A stretch of DNA of 64,000 nt from contig NZ_RQXX01000002.1 in assembly GCF_004011175.1 (NCBI RefSeq), forward strand, positions 558,001 through 622,000, read 5' to 3'. Made by a program: the position numbers and the translations under genes. Positions within the stretch are counted from its first letter, which is position 1; each line of letters starts with the position of its first letter. Shown in pieces: positions 25,040 through 35,429 of the stretch. Below the pieces are notes generated by a model. The model was not told where the DNA came from, made no database searches, and worked only from the letters and a program-made list of their open reading frames with translations. This DNA is from Mesobaculum littorinae (GTDB taxonomy: Bacteria > Pseudomonadota > Alphaproteobacteria > Rhodobacterales > Rhodobacteraceae).

Positions 25040-26712
25040 CAGTGCGCCGGTTCACGGTCCCAGTCGCTGCGCTTGGGGAGCGTTTCAAAGGTATGCTCCG
25101 GCGGCGGCGAGGGCAGCGTCCACTCAAGCGTGTCGGCGTGTTCGTTCCACGGGTTGGGCCGGGTTTCGGGCCGACCGGCAATGATCGCGCGGAAGATGAT
25201 CACGATGAAGAACACGAAGGACGCGAAGCTCAGGATCGCGCCCCAGGACGAGACGTGGTTCCACAGCGCATAGGCCTCGGGGTAGTCGATGTAGCGCCGG
25301 GGCATGCCCTGACGGCCAAGGAAGTGCTGCGGGAAGAACGTCAGGTTCGCACCGATGAACATCATCCAGAAGTGCAGCTTGCCCGCCCATTCGGGGTACA
25401 TCTTGCCGGTCATCTTGGGGAAGTAGAAGTAGATCCCCGCGAAGATGGCAAACACGGCGCCCAGGCTCATCACGTAGTGGAAGTGCGCCACGACGTAATA
25501 GGTGTCGTGATAGGCACGGTCGATGCCGGCCTGGCTGAGCACGATGCCGGTGACGCCGCCGACGGTGAAGAGGAACAGGAAGCCGAAGGCCCAGAGCATG
25601 GGGGTCTTGAGCTCGACCGACCCGCCCCACATCGTCGCGATCCACGAGAAGATCTTGATCCCCGTAGGTACCGCGATGACCATGGTGGCCATCATGAAGT
25701 AGCTCTGCTGCGTCAGGCTCATCCCCACGGTGTACATGTGGTGCGCCCAGACGACGAAGCCCAGAACGCCGATGGCGATCAGCGCCCAGACCATCGGCAG
25801 GTAGCCGAAGATAGGCTTGCGCGAGAAGGTCGCGATGACGTGGCTGATGATGCCGAAGCCGGGCAGGATGATGATGTAGACCTCGGGGTGCCCGAAGAAC
25901 CACAGGATGTGCTGGTAGAGCACCGGGTCGCCGCCGCCCGCGGGCTGGAAGAACGAGGTGCCGAAGTTCCGGTCGGTCAGCAGCATGGTGATGGCGCCGG
26001 CCAGAACGGGCAGCGACAGCAGGATCAGCCAGGCGGTGACGAAGATCGACCACGCGAAGAGCGGGACCTTGAATAGGGTCATGCCCGGCGCACGCATGTT
26101 GAGGAAGGTCGTGATCATGTTGATCGCGCCCAGGATCGACGATGCGCCCGAGATGTGGACGGCAAAGATCGCGAGGTCGGTGGAATACCCGCCCTCGGAG
26201 GTCGAGAGCGGCGGGTAGAGCACCCAGCCGATGCCCGAGCCGAGCTGCCCGTTGCCACCCGGCGCGAAGACCGAGGCGACGGCCATGCAGGTGCCCGCGA
26301 CGTAAAGCCAGTAGCTGAGGTTGTTCATCCGCGGGAACGCCATGTCCGGCGCGCCGATCTGCAGCGGCATGAAGTAGTTGCCGAAGCCGCCGAACAGCGC
26401 GGGAATGACCACGAAGAACATCATCAGGATGCCGTGGGCGGTGATCAGAACGTTCCAGAGATGGCCGTTCGGGGTGCAGTCCTCGACGGCTGCCGGCAGG
26501 AACCGCATGCCTTCCGAGCACATGTACTGCACGCCCGGCTCCATAAGCTCCATCCGCATGTAGACCGTGAAGGCCACAGAGATGAAGCCGACGAGGCCGG
26601 CCGTGAAGAGATAGAGAATACCGATGTCCTTGTGGTTGGTGGACATGAACCAGCGGGTGAAGAACCCGCGTTCGTCGTGTTCACCATGGCCATGGACGGC
26701 TGCGTCCGCCAT
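25039..26712 (-). CDS. ctaD: Cytochrome c oxidase subunit I (aa3 type)
   Basis: 557-residue catalytic subunit of the aa3 haem-copper oxidase, reducing oxygen and pumping protons. Twelve helices are expected. Diagnostic segments are present: [20 protein letters not shown] with a haem a ligand histidine, [14 protein letters not shown] with the D-channel glutamate and the CuB histidine/tyrosine pair, [10 protein letters not shown] with two CuB histidines, and [19 protein letters not shown] with the haem a and a3 ligands. ATG 26712 ([10 protein letters not shown]) has AGGAGG at 26719-26724. Subunits II and III are not in the window, which is normal for Rhodobacter-type ctaD. Followed by overlapping DUF2244. 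Confidence 0.97.
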   Translation of the reverse strand: MADAAVHGHGEHDERGFFTRWFMSTNHKDIGILYLFTAGLVGFISVAFTVYMRMELMEPGVQYMCSEGMRFLPAAVEDCTPNGHLWNVLITAHGILMMFFVVIPALFGGFGNYFMPLQIGAPDMAFPRMNNLSYWLYVAGTCMAVASVFAPGGNGQLGSGIGWVLYPPLSTSEGGYSTDLAIFAVHISGASSILGAINMITTFLNMRAPGMTLFKVPLFAWSIFVTAWLILLSLPVLAGAITMLLTDRNFGTSFFQPAGGGDPVLYQHILWFFGHPEVYIIILPGFGIISHVIATFSRKPIFGYLPMVWALIAIGVLGFVVWAHHMYTVGMSLTQQSYFMMATMVIAVPTGIKIFSWIATMWGGSVELKTPMLWAFGFLFLFTVGGVTGIVLSQAGIDRAYHDTYYVVAHFHYVMSLGAVFAIFAGIYFYFPKMTGKMYPEWAGKLHFWMMFIGANLTFFPQHFLGRQGMPRRYIDYPEAYALWNHVSSWGAILSFASFVFFIVIIFRAIIAGRPETRPNPWNEHADTLEWTLPSPPPEHTFETLPKRSDWDREPAH

Positions 26713-27224
26713 TGGGTGCCTCCTGCTTGCCGTAAAGTCGATAGGGTCCGGTCGGGCCGGGCCCCTGGACTTGATCCATGTCATAGCGGCTTGCGCCAAT
26801 AGCGGCAATGTTGCGATCCGCCGCAGGGGTGGAAAAGTTGTCGCGGGGCCGCGTGCCGCCGCGGCAGGCGGGGTGCGCCCCCGGGGCGCGGGCCACCGGG
26901 TTTTGAGATCCGACCATCCGCGTCGCCGGGTCCGGCGCCTTGCCTGGCCCCCCTGCGGGCGGCACGCAGCCGCCGTGTCGCGTATTCGTGGCGCGGCGAT
27001 CGACGGCAAGCAGGTTTGCCGACGCCCGGGGCCCGTTGGTACGGTTTTGTATGCAAGGCGTTGAAACCGGGCGATTCTGGCTGGTTTTCTCCGCCGCCGG
27101 GTCCTGCTCCGCTCATCACGTCATCTGGGGATGCGCATCGAACCGGCGCGGGACTGCCCCGTTCAGGGCTGGCGCGCCGGGGCGCCTGAGGGTGCGACAG
27201 GGGCGCCCGGCCCGCGCGCGCCGC
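26713..27224. other. Intergenic region upstream of ctaD
   Basis: 512 bp between lipB (whose stop is at 27225) and ctaD, both leftward. It should contain the ctaD promoter, but no strong -35/-10 pair is visible. An AT-richer patch near 27045-27080 and TTGATCCATGTCAT at 26771-26784 (half an FNR-like site only) were considered. No gene is supported. Confidence 0.5.
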
Positions 27225-27878
27225 TCAGATCCGGGCGAAGGCGCCGTCGAACTGTCGGCGCAGCGCGGCGTCAAGATCCTCCATCGTCACCGGGAGGCCT
27301 AGGTCGACAAGGCTGGTGACGCCGTGGCCCCGGATTCCGCAGGGAACGATTCCCTCGAAATGCGACAGGTCGGGTTCGACGTTCACCGACAGTCCGTGGA
27401 ATGTCACCCAGCGGCGGACGCGCACGCCGATCGCGGCGATCTTGTCCTCGCGCGGGGTGCCGTCGGGCAGGGCGGGCTTTTCGGGCCGGTCGACCCAGAC
27501 GCCGACGCGGCCCTCGCGAATCTGGCCGTCGACGTTGAACTCGGCCAGCGCGGCGATCACCCAGGCCTCCATCGCGGCGACGAAGCGGCGCAGGTCGCGG
27601 CCCCGGCGGTTGAGGTCGAGCATCACGTAGGCCACCCGCTGGCCCGGACCGTGATAGGTGTACTGCCCGCCGCGCCGCGCCTCGAAGACCGGAAACCGGT
27701 CGGGATCGGTCAGGTCCTCGCGACGTGCGCTGGTGCCGGCGGTGTAGAGGGGCGGGTGTTCGAGCAGCCAGATCAGTTCGTCCGCGGTGCCCTCGGCGAT
27801 GGCCGCGGCGCGCGCTTCCATTTCGGACAGCGCGGTGTCGTACTCGGTCAGCCCGTCGGAGATACGCCATTCGACCAT
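27225..27878 (-). CDS. lipB: Lipoyl(octanoyl) transferase
   Basis: 217-residue enzyme that moves octanoate from acyl carrier protein to lipoyl domains of 2-oxoacid dehydrogenases and the glycine cleavage H protein. The [21 protein letters not shown] signature (69-89), catalytic K146 ([10 protein letters not shown]) and nucleophile C180 ([13 protein letters not shown]) are all present. ATG 27878 with AAAAGGGGCA before it is chosen; an upstream in-frame extension to 28109 is Pro/Arg-rich and not family-like. Transcribed away from the tRNA-Leu gene. Confidence 0.96.
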   Translation of the reverse strand: MVEWRISDGLTEYDTALSEMEARAAAIAEGTADELIWLLEHPPLYTAGTSARREDLTDPDRFPVFEARRGGQYTYHGPGQRVAYVMLDLNRRGRDLRRFVAAMEAWVIAALAEFNVDGQIREGRVGVWVDRPEKPALPDGTPREDKIAAIGVRVRRWVTFHGLSVNVEPDLSHFEGIVPCGIRGHGVTSLVDLGLPVTMEDLDAALRRQFDGAFARI

Positions 27879-28125
27879 GCCTTGCCCCTTTTTCCGACCC
27901 GCCCGCCGCTCCCGTGTCGTGGCGACGAAGCCCGCCGGAGCGTCAGACCACCCTGCGCGCGAAGGTGCAAGAGGGCGGGCGGGCAAGGTGTTTGGCGGCG
28001 CGTTCGGCGGGGTTGGCGTGACGTCATCCGGGGTCACCGCGCCGGGGTGGCAGATTCCCCGCGATTCGCCCTTCACATCCCTGCGGGCATCGTCTAAGAG
28101 GCGGCTCACTTGAAGCCTAGACAGT

Positions 28126-28212
28126 GCGGTCGTGGCGGAATTGGTAGACGCGCAGCGTTGAGGTCGCTGTGGGGTAACTCCCGTGGAAGTTCGAGTCTTC
28201 TCGACCGCACCA
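28126..28212 (+). tRNA. tRNA-Leu (anticodon GAG)
   Basis: 87-nt class II tRNA. Acceptor GCGGTCG pairs with CGACCGC, followed by A and an encoded CCA. Anticodon stem CAGCG/CGCTG encloses the loop TTGAGGT, giving anticodon GAG (reads CUC and CUU). A long variable arm (TGGGGTAACTCCCGTG) and TTCGAGT T-loop identify leucine. No processing partner is adjacent. Confidence 0.97.
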
Positions 28213-28327
28213 TCTGCTTCAAGTTTTTCCCCAAGCTAGTGATCGGCCGGCACCGAACAGACCCAGCGTTTTGGCTCGAGTTTAGCGGCTGCGGCGACCT
28301 CTGCCGATCCCGCGGACCCAGCCGGTC

Positions 28328-30064
28328 CTAGAACCCCAGCCGCCGCAATTCGCTGCGGATGCGTTCATAGTCGCGCGGATCCTGGGAAAACCGGCGCGAC
28401 CGCCATGTTTCCGCTGTAAAGTCCGGCTGCACGCGGCGCAGGCGTTCCTTCCAATGGGCCACGGCGCCGGCATCCTCCTGCCGCGCAGCCTCGAGCAGTT
28501 TCGCAAGGTGGGCGCGCGGGTTGCCGGGGTCGAGCGCCAGCGCGTCGTCGATCACCGGGTCGAGCGTCTTGTCCCCGCGCATCAGGCAGGCGACGGCGAG
28601 GTTGGTGCGCAGCCAGTTCGGCGGGTGCCGCGTCAGGCCAAGCGCCTGGTAATACGTGTAGATCTCGTTCTCGATATCGCCGGAATAGCCCATCAGCGCG
28701 GCGTGATATCCCAGAAGCTCGGAGCTGGGCGGGGCGGTGTCGATGATCTCGCCCATCTCGTGCACCGCCTGGCGGAACCGTCCCGACAGGCACAGCAGCA
28801 TCGCCCCCAGCGTCCGCACGAAGTGGTCACGCGGCGCGGTCTGAACGGCGGCGGCATGCAGGCGGCGGGCCTGCGCCTCGACCGCGGCTTCGTCGCGGAC
28901 CCAGTTCAGCCGGATCCCGTCGATCAGCAGGAACGCCAGAGAGGTGACGGGCAGCAGGAAATCCGGTGCCATGTCGATGGCGCTTTGATAGTTGTGGATG
29001 GCGCGGCGGAACGCGGTCTTGTTGCCCTGCATCTCCTGCACGCGCCCCCGCTGGTAGGCGGCCCAGGCCGAAATCCCCACACCGTGGTCAAGCGGAAGAC
29101 GCGTCCAGTCGCCGTCGCTGAGTTCGGAGTAGAAGCCGCCGACGATGCGGCGTGCGACACGTTCGATGTCCGCGGGTCCCAGCCGGCCCGGGGGCACGGC
29201 GATGCGGTCGGACCACAGCGTCAGCTCGGACTTCCCGTCAGACAGTACCGCGTGCACGCGCCCCTCCGACAGGTAGCCGGCCAGAACGTAGTCGGACGCC
29301 ATGTCGCCGCCGCGGTCCACAGACCGTGCGCCCTGTCCCGCGCGGATCGTGAAGATGCCTTCGAAGGCGCGGGCCATGGCGACGACCTCGCGCGTCAACG
29401 CCTCGGCATTGCGCCCCGCGATCCCGCTCAGCTGGCCGAAGGGCTGCACGGTCAACGACGGCGGCCCGACCGGGCGGGCCCGTGCCGCATCGCCCGCGGG
29501 CGCGGTCGGCGGAACACCGAGGATCGGTGGTGGCGGCTTGACGGGCGCCTGCGCCCCGGGTTGCGCCGCGGGCAGGGCCGTGGCCTGGCGTGGGGTGGCC
29601 TGCCGGGCCAGTGCGGCACGCTCCATCCGCAGCCATTCCTCGAAGGCGGGGTCTGGCAGGTCGATCCCCTCCAGAAGCTCGCTCTGCCCGTCCGGGCCGC
29701 CGGTGGGGTTGGCTACCGCGATCGTCGCGGGGTTCAGCGCGACACTGACCGGCCCGATAATCAGCCCTTCCAGGTCGAGACCCGCGAAGTGCTTGCGGAG
29801 CCCCGACAATTCGCGCCTGAGGCTTTGCGCCGCACGGTCTGGGGTGCTTTCGCTCCACAACACGCTTTGCAGCCAGGCCCGCGTGCGCTTGGCATTGGGC
29901 GCGGTGGCCAGCAGCGCCAGAAGCCCCTGCGACTTGCGCGACACGGGCGTGACGTCGGCCCCGCCCCGGGCGGTCAGCGCAAAGCTGCCGTGCAGGGTCA
30001 GCGTCAACAGGGGATCGTCGTCCAGAGACGCCGGACGGTCCCGCACATTGTCGCGATCGGCCAT
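28328..30064 (-). CDS. SARP-like regulator with C-terminal TPR-type helices
   Basis: 578-residue cytoplasmic protein. Residues about 18-110 (LTLHGSFALTARGGADVTPVSRKSQGLLALLA..., AQSLRRELSGLRKHF) match the winged-helix plus start of the activation domain in SARP/OmpR-like activators. A Pro/Ala linker (about 155-210) follows, then a region like the periplasmic-type 'TolB/adenylate cyclase partner' segment (VQPFGQLSG...FTIRAGQGARS), and helical repeats resembling TPRs from about 360 to 560 (AFRRAIHNYQSAIDMAPD, DPVIDDALALDPGNPRAHLA). Such proteins resemble CadC/HilA-type multi-domain regulators without a membrane helix. Target genes are unknown. ATG 30064 is supported by GAGGTGA at 30076-30082. 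Confidence 0.75.
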   Translation of the reverse strand: MADRDNVRDRPASLDDDPLLTLTLHGSFALTARGGADVTPVSRKSQGLLALLATAPNAKRTRAWLQSVLWSESTPDRAAQSLRRELSGLRKHFAGLDLEGLIIGPVSVALNPATIAVANPTGGPDGQSELLEGIDLPDPAFEEWLRMERAALARQATPRQATALPAAQPGAQAPVKPPPPILGVPPTAPAGDAARARPVGPPSLTVQPFGQLSGIAGRNAEALTREVVAMARAFEGIFTIRAGQGARSVDRGGDMASDYVLAGYLSEGRVHAVLSDGKSELTLWSDRIAVPPGRLGPADIERVARRIVGGFYSELSDGDWTRLPLDHGVGISAWAAYQRGRVQEMQGNKTAFRRAIHNYQSAIDMAPDFLLPVTSLAFLLIDGIRLNWVRDEAAVEAQARRLHAAAVQTAPRDHFVRTLGAMLLCLSGRFRQAVHEMGEIIDTAPPSSELLGYHAALMGYSGDIENEIYTYYQALGLTRHPPNWLRTNLAVACLMRGDKTLDPVIDDALALDPGNPRAHLAKLLEAARQEDAGAVAHWKERLRRVQPDFTAETWRSRRFSQDPRDYERIRSELRRLGF

Positions 30065-30250
30065 GTGGTTCGTCACCTCCCGGGTGTCACGCCGGATCAA
30101 AGCTCCCGCACCCAAGGCTGCCGGAGCGGCGGGCCCCGTGGCGGGACGGCTGATAGTCCTCGACGGGGATGTGGCGCGCAACCATTCGCTGACAAGAAAT
30201 CAATTCAGTTTAACAACTCCGCGCTGCGGGCGGGGTGGGAGGGTGGCGGA

Positions 30251-31225
30251 TCAGCCGCCCAGCACCGACTGTGCCAGCCCCAGCCACAACGGCAGGGTGG
30301 CGAAGGAGGCAACCGTCGCGCTGATCATCGCGGCGGCGGTCAGGTTGCCGAGCCCCGCCCCCTGGCCGATGATCGGAAAGATCGAGATCATCGGCGCGGC
30401 GGCAAAGATCAGCCCTGCGGCGCGCATCTCGGGGGGGATGCCGGGCAGGGTCAGCATCAGCACCGCGACCAGCGCGGGATGCAGCAGAAGCTTGGTCGCC
30501 GCGATCCCGGCCACGGGCAGCGGCCCGCCTTCGAACGGCAGCGTCGCCAGCATGCCGCCGATCACGAACAGCGCGACCGGCGCGGCCACCGCCGACATCA
30601 GCTCGAACGCGCGGGTGAAGGGGCCGGGCAGCGGCAGGCCGGTCAGCTTGACCACCAGCGACAGGAAGACCGCGATCAGGATCGGGTTGGTCACCGCCGC
30701 CCGCAGGCTGCGGGCCACCACCCGGCCGCGACGGTTCGGTGCGCCGGCGGGTGCGGTCCCGCCGGCATCGGTTTCGCCGTCGATGTCACCGCGCGACAGG
30801 TCCACCAGCATCAGCGACAGCGGCAGGATCAGCATCGTCTCGACGATCATGCAATGCGCCAGGACCTGCGCCGCGCCGTCTCCGATGACGCTCAGCGCGA
30901 CGGGGTAGCCGATGAAGCCCGAGTTCGAGGCCGAGGCGCCCAGCCCCGCCAGCGCCGCGTGCCCGCGCGGCATCGACAGGGCCCCGCGCGCGGCCGCGAA
31001 GGCCAGCCCCCAGGTCGCCAGCGACCCTGCGCCGTAGGCCAGCAGGTACCGCCACGACAAGGCCGATTCGGACTGCGCCAGCGCATGGAAGATCAGCGCG
31101 GGCAGGGCGATGCGGATCACGAAGGCGCCCAGCGGCGCCACCGACCCGGGGCCCAGGTAGCGCGACCGGATCGCGACGAAGCCCGCGCCGATCAGCAGGA
31201 ACAGCGGAAGGATGGTCGCGATCAT
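30251..31225 (-). CDS. AEC-family transporter (auxin efflux carrier-like)
   Basis: 324-residue membrane permease with about ten helices in two five-helix halves (MIATILPLFLLIGAGFVAIR...; second half from about AVTNPILIAVFLSLVVKLTG). The motif GLGASASNSGFIGYPVALSVI is typical of the AEC (PIN-like, MdcF/MleP) family. Bacterial members move dicarboxylates or similar anions; the substrate cannot be assigned. ATG 31225 gives the family start though no clear Shine-Dalgarno is seen, and longer starts up to 31360 are possible. Confidence 0.88.
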   Translation of the reverse strand: MIATILPLFLLIGAGFVAIRSRYLGPGSVAPLGAFVIRIALPALIFHALAQSESALSWRYLLAYGAGSLATWGLAFAAARGALSMPRGHAALAGLGASASNSGFIGYPVALSVIGDGAAQVLAHCMIVETMLILPLSLMLVDLSRGDIDGETDAGGTAPAGAPNRRGRVVARSLRAAVTNPILIAVFLSLVVKLTGLPLPGPFTRAFELMSAVAAPVALFVIGGMLATLPFEGGPLPVAGIAATKLLLHPALVAVLMLTLPGIPPEMRAAGLIFAAAPMISIFPIIGQGAGLGNLTAAAMISATVASFATLPLWLGLAQSVLGG

Positions 31226-31545
31226 GCGCGCCGCTGCGTCGTCGCGCGGCGCGGGGCCGCGATGGGGGCGGGGCTGGGCATGGTGGCGCGGGCAAGATGG
31301 GGCACGGCTGAGGTCCTGTTGCATGGCCGCCGCGCGGGCGGCCGCTTCGGACCTTCGCATAGGTGCGGGCCGCGGCGACTACAACCCGGGGGTGTCGAAG
31401 CGCGGGCCGGCGGGGCGGGCCGGGGTGAGGCTTTGAGGGAGGTCGCCGGACGGTCCGGTGTGCGGGCCGGGGGGCTTGCGCGGCGGGGCGGGTTGGGTCA
31501 CCTCTGGGCGGCAGGCATGTCCCGAGACGAAAGGTGCAGCGCGGC
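31226..31545. other. Divergent gap between AEC transporter and aroQ
   Basis: 320 bp of very GC-rich DNA. I see no convincing promoter, repeat or small gene. A GTG at 31534 is an alternative aroQ start. Confidence 0.4.
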
Positions 31546-31983
31546 GTGACACGGTCGATCCTGGTCCTGAACGGGCCCAACCTGAACCTTCTGGGCGAAC
31601 GCGAGCCGCAGATCTACGGCGCCGAGACGCTGGCCGATGTCGAGGCACGGTGCCGCGATGTGGCCGCCTCGGCAGGCCTTGCGTGCCGTTGCCTGCAGTC
31701 GAATCACGAAGGCGCGCTGATCGATGCGATCCAGGCGGCGCGGGGCACGGAGGCGGGCATCGTCATCAACCCCGGCGCCTATTCGCATACCTCGATCGCC
31801 ATTCTCGACGCGCTTTCGGCCTACGAAGGCCCGGTGATCGAGGTGCATATCTCGAACATCCACAAGCGCGAGAGCTTCCGCCACACCTCGTACGTGTCCC
31901 GTAGGGCCGAGGCGGTGATCGCGGGATGCGGCACCGAAGGCTATGACTTCGCGATCCGCCGGATCGCCACGCTCATCGCCTGA
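31546..31983 (+). CDS. aroQ: 3-dehydroquinate dehydratase, type II
   Basis: 145-residue dodecameric dehydroquinase, third step of the shikimate pathway. The catalytic tyrosine is in [13 protein letters not shown], the active-site [16 protein letters not shown] and [18 protein letters not shown] signatures are complete. GTG 31546 gives the normal start [19 protein letters not shown] lies 11-12 bp before it. A GTG four codons upstream (31534) is a less likely alternative. A 10-bp hairpin follows at 31995. It is monocistronic and divergent from the AEC gene. Confidence 0.95.
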   Translation: MTRSILVLNGPNLNLLGEREPQIYGAETLADVEARCRDVAASAGLACRCLQSNHEGALIDAIQAARGTEAGIVINPGAYSHTSIAILDALSAYEGPVIEVHISNIHKRESFRHTSYVSRRAEAVIAGCGTEGYDFAIRRIATLIA

Positions 31984-31994
31984 TCCCCAACACG

Positions 31995-32019
31995 CCGCGC
32001 CGGGCCAGACCCGGCGCGG
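31995..32019 (+). terminator. Hairpin after aroQ
   Basis: Perfect stem CCGCGCCGGG / CCCGGCGCGG with a 5-base loop, 12 bp after the aroQ stop. No T-tract. Confidence 0.5.
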
Positions 32020-32266
32020 CCTGGACCCGCTGGGCCCCGCGCAGATCGACGCGACCCGGAACCGCCCCGGGCCGCCCCGGCCCGGGCGGCGCCGATCCGG
32101 CCCGAGTTATCGGGACCTTTACTTTTCCGCGACATGGTCCGCTGCGCAGCCCCTGCGTCGGGGGCCTTGGACGATTCACGGGACCTGCGGCGGATCCACG
32201 CCGCGGCGAAGCGCGCACGCGTCTTCGCCGCCGGTAGCGGCGCGGCTCCATCTGGCGGAGACGAAC

Positions 32267-35200
32267 ATGAAGTTCCACAGTCTATCCTTCAAACTGCCTG
32301 CCCTGATTTCGGTGCTCTGCGCGATCATCGCGCTGCTGATGTCGGTCGAGGGGTATCTGGGTGCGCGCGGCAGCCTGAAAAATGATGCCACCGAACGGCT
32401 GACGCTGGCGCTGCACGCGACCGAACTGCAGCTTGAGAGCTGGTTGCACGAGGTCGAAGAGGATCTGGACGTGCAGGCCGAAAACCCATCGGTCATCGGG
32501 GCGCTGCGCCTCTTCACGATGGCCTGGGACGCGCTGGGGGACGAGGATCGCGCAGCGCTGGTCCGTGCCTACCGCGCCGGCAGCACCGCCGACAGCGACG
32601 CGGCCGCGGCCTACAACAACGTGCATGCCCGGTTCTCACCCTTTTTCGAGGCGTTGCGTGACGCGCAGGGCTACGCCGATGTCCTCCTTGTCGATGCCGA
32701 GGGCCGGGTGATCTACTCGGTCGAGGCCGCCGCCGATTTCGGCACCGTCCTGACGCCCGATGGCGGACCGATGGGCCGCGCGGTGGATCGGGCGCAGACC
32801 GCCGGCGGCAAGACCGTCTTCCAGGATTTCACCAACTACGCGGCCCTCGACGGCACGCCCGCGGCCTTTCTCACGCATGACGTAGCCGACCGCAGCGGCG
32901 CCTCGATCGGCACGATCGTCTACCGCCTGAGCCCCGAGAGCCTGGCCCGGAGCGTCGATACCGCCGCGCTTCTCGGCGATACGGGCCGGATCAACGTCGT
33001 GGGAACCGACCTTCTGCGGCGCAGCGCATCGATGTTCGAAGATGGCGGCGAGGTGCTCGAGCCCTATTACGATCCCGAAACCGCGCAGCGGGTGCTCGAC
33101 TCCGAGGGTCTGACCGTGCTTTCGGTAGCCGACAGCCATGGCGACGCCGTCATGGCAGTGGCCGAGCCCTTCTCCTTCATGGGTACGACCTGGGCGATGA
33201 TTGCCCTGCAGTCGGAAGCCGAGCTGATGGCGCCGGCCCGCGACCTTGCGCGGACCTTCGCGATGTACTTCGCGGTGGCGTTCGTGGTGTCGCTGGTACT
33301 GGGCTTCGTCGCGGCCCGCGGCGTGACCAAGGCACTGGAAAGCGTCACCAAGACGATGGACGAAATCGCCGCCCGCAATTTCGGCGTCAAGATCACGCGG
33401 CTGAAGCGGCGTGACGAGATCGGCGATATCGTGCGGCGGATCGACGAGTTCCGCGATCAGATGGCGATGGCGGCGGTGAACGAACAGCAGGGCCAGTTCC
33501 AGGCCTCGGCCTTCGCCAACTCCTCGACCGCGATGCTGATGGCGGATCTCGACGGCATGATCGTCAACCAGAACAAGGTGTCCGAGGCCTATTTCAGCGA
33601 CAACATGGACGAGGTGCGCAGCGCGCTGCCCGCCTTCCCCGACGGGTCGCTGATCGGGCGGAACATCGACATCTTCCACAAGGACCCGCAGCGGATCCAC
33701 GCCATCCTGCGCGATCGCAGCAAGCTGCCGCACCAGGCGGACGTCCGTCTCGGCAATCTCAACGTGTCGCTGTCCATCTCTCCGATCGTCGACGAGTCCG
33801 GCGCGCATGTAGGCAACGTCCTGGTCTGGGACGACGTGAGCGAGATCCGCACCACGCAGGGCATCATCAACGCCATCCGCCGCAGCCAGGCGGTGGTGGA
33901 ATACGATCTCGACGGCAGGATCCTCGAAACCAACGATGTCATGCTGGACGTCACCGGGTATGGCCGGGACGAGCTGATCGGCCAGCCGGGCAAGATGCTG
34001 GTGGGCGATGGCAACGGGATCAGCGACACCACGTGGTCGCGCATCATCGCGGGCGAACCCTTTGCCGAACGCCTGGCCCGGGTCGACCGCAATGGCAAAC
34101 CGATTTGGATGGACGTCAACTTCAACACCGTGCGCGGGGCTCAGGGGCAACCGATGAAGGTGGTCGAAATCTCCCGCGACGCGACCAGCGAAGAGGAGGC
34201 GCGCCAAGCCTTCGAAGCCGAGCGTGCCCGGACCGCGGCCAGCCAGGACGAGATGATCTCGTCCCTGCGCAACGGGCTGTCGGCGCTGGCCGATGGCAAC
34301 CTGGTCGAGCGGCTCGAAGAACCCTTCTCGCAGGAATACGAACAGCTGCGTGAGGACTTCAACGCCGCCAGCGACCGTCTGAGCGGGGCGATCGGGCAGC
34401 TGGTCGAAGCCGCCGACGCGATCCGCGCCGGGTCGCGCGACATCAGCCAGGCCTCCGACGACCTGTCGCGCCGCACCGAAAGCCAGGCCGCGACGCTCGA
34501 GGAAACCGCCGCCGCGCTCGACGAGCTGACGGCGAGCGTGAAATCCTCGGCCGCCCGGGCGAGCGAGGCCGACACCATCGTGCAGGAGGCGCGGACCAAC
34601 GCCCAGACCTCGGGCGAGGTGGTGGTCGAGGCCGTGACCGCGATGAGCGAGATCGAGAAGTCCTCGGATCAGATCAACCAGATCATCGGGGTGATCGACG
34701 ATATCGCCTTCCAGACCAACCTGCTGGCCCTGAACGCGGGGGTCGAGGCCGCCCGGGCGGGCGAGGCGGGGCGCGGCTTTGCCGTCGTCGCCTCGGAGGT
34801 GCGGGCGCTGGCCCAGCGGTCGTCCGAGGCTGCCAAGGAGATCAAGGCGCTGATCTCGACCTCGTCCAGCCATGTCGAACGCGGCGTCTCGCTCGTCGGT
34901 AAGACCGGCGATGCGCTGAAGGAGATCGTCGACAGCGTCGCCCATATCTCGTCGCTGGTCTCGGAAATCTCGTCGTCGTCCAAGGAGCAGTCCACCGGCC
35001 TGTCCGAGATAAACACCGGCGTCACCCAGCTGGACCAGGTGACCCAGCAGAACGCCGCCATGGTCGAAGAGGCGACCGCGGCCAGCCATTCGCTGCGCGG
35101 CGAGGCGGAATCGCTCGGGGAACTGGCCGGCATCTTCCGCATCACGCGGGGCGAGAGCGGAGGCGGCACGGTCGTCGACCTGTCGCCGCGGGCCCCCGCG

Positions 35201-35299
35201 GGCGGCGCACCGGTCAAGCCGCAGCTGTCGGCCCCGGCGCCTGACGAGGCACCCCGCGCCGCATCCGGCGGCGGTGGCGGCGGGTGGGAAGACTTCTGA
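32267..35299 (+). CDS. Methyl-accepting chemotaxis protein with two PAS domains
   Basis: 1010-residue transmembrane chemoreceptor. One helix (about 12-32) precedes a large periplasmic sensor region (about 35-325), a second helix is at about 330-350 ([20 protein letters not shown]), then HAMP, two PAS domains (about 412-525 and 535-645), a second HAMP-like segment and a signalling domain (about 715-945) whose tip [20 protein letters not shown] is conserved. The C-terminus, after a Pro/Ala/Gly linker, is GWEDF, matching the xWExF tether for CheR/CheB. ATG 32267 has GGCGGAG 6 bp before it. cheD follows 130 bp downstream. Ligand unknown; PAS domains may sense redox or oxygen. Confidence 0.95.
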   Translation: MKFHSLSFKLPALISVLCAIIALLMSVEGYLGARGSLKNDATERLTLALHATELQLESWLHEVEEDLDVQAENPSVIGALRLFTMAWDALGDEDRAALVRAYRAGSTADSDAAAAYNNVHARFSPFFEALRDAQGYADVLLVDAEGRVIYSVEAAADFGTVLTPDGGPMGRAVDRAQTAGGKTVFQDFTNYAALDGTPAAFLTHDVADRSGASIGTIVYRLSPESLARSVDTAALLGDTGRINVVGTDLLRRSASMFEDGGEVLEPYYDPETAQRVLDSEGLTVLSVADSHGDAVMAVAEPFSFMGTTWAMIALQSEAELMAPARDLARTFAMYFAVAFVVSLVLGFVAARGVTKALESVTKTMDEIAARNFGVKITRLKRRDEIGDIVRRIDEFRDQMAMAAVNEQQGQFQASAFANSSTAMLMADLDGMIVNQNKVSEAYFSDNMDEVRSALPAFPDGSLIGRNIDIFHKDPQRIHAILRDRSKLPHQADVRLGNLNVSLSISPIVDESGAHVGNVLVWDDVSEIRTTQGIINAIRRSQAVVEYDLDGRILETNDVMLDVTGYGRDELIGQPGKMLVGDGNGISDTTWSRIIAGEPFAERLARVDRNGKPIWMDVNFNTVRGAQGQPMKVVEISRDATSEEEARQAFEAERARTAASQDEMISSLRNGLSALADGNLVERLEEPFSQEYEQLREDFNAASDRLSGAIGQLVEAADAIRAGSRDISQASDDLSRRTESQAATLEETAAALDELTASVKSSAARASEADTIVQEARTNAQTSGEVVVEAVTAMSEIEKSSDQINQIIGVIDDIAFQTNLLALNAGVEAARAGEAGRGFAVVASEVRALAQRSSEAAKEIKALISTSSSHVERGVSLVGKTGDALKEIVDSVAHISSLVSEISSSSKEQSTGLSEINTGVTQLDQVTQQNAAMVEEATAASHSLRGEAESLGELAGIFRITRGESGGGTVVDLSPRAPAGGAPVKPQLSAPAPDEAPRAASGGGGGGWEDF

Positions 35300-35335
35300 C
35301 CCGCACCGCGATCACGAACGGGGCCGTCCCCCGCA

Positions 35336-35359
35336 ATCCGGCGCCCTCGGGCGCCGGAT
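35336..35359 (+). terminator. Hairpin between MCP gene and cheD
   Basis: Perfect 10-bp stem ATCCGGCGCC / GGCGCCGGAT with a 4-base loop, 37 bp after the MCP stop, followed by ATCTCAC. It may end or attenuate transcription before cheD. Confidence 0.55.
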
Positions 35360-35429
35360 ATCTCACATCCGACACGCTGTCCGCGGCCGCCACGTACCGG
35401 CCCGGGCTGACAGACCCTGAAGAGGCGGC

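Noticed and set aside
26771-26784. FNR-like sequence TTGATCCATGTCAT upstream of ctaD.
   Set aside because: Only the first half matches; the second half has multiple mismatches.
28454-31549. Open frame of over 1000 codons on the plus strand opposite the SARP-like and AEC genes.
   Set aside because: Low-complexity Gln/Arg/Gly/His composition and full overlap with genes that have clear domains; a shadow of high third-position GC.
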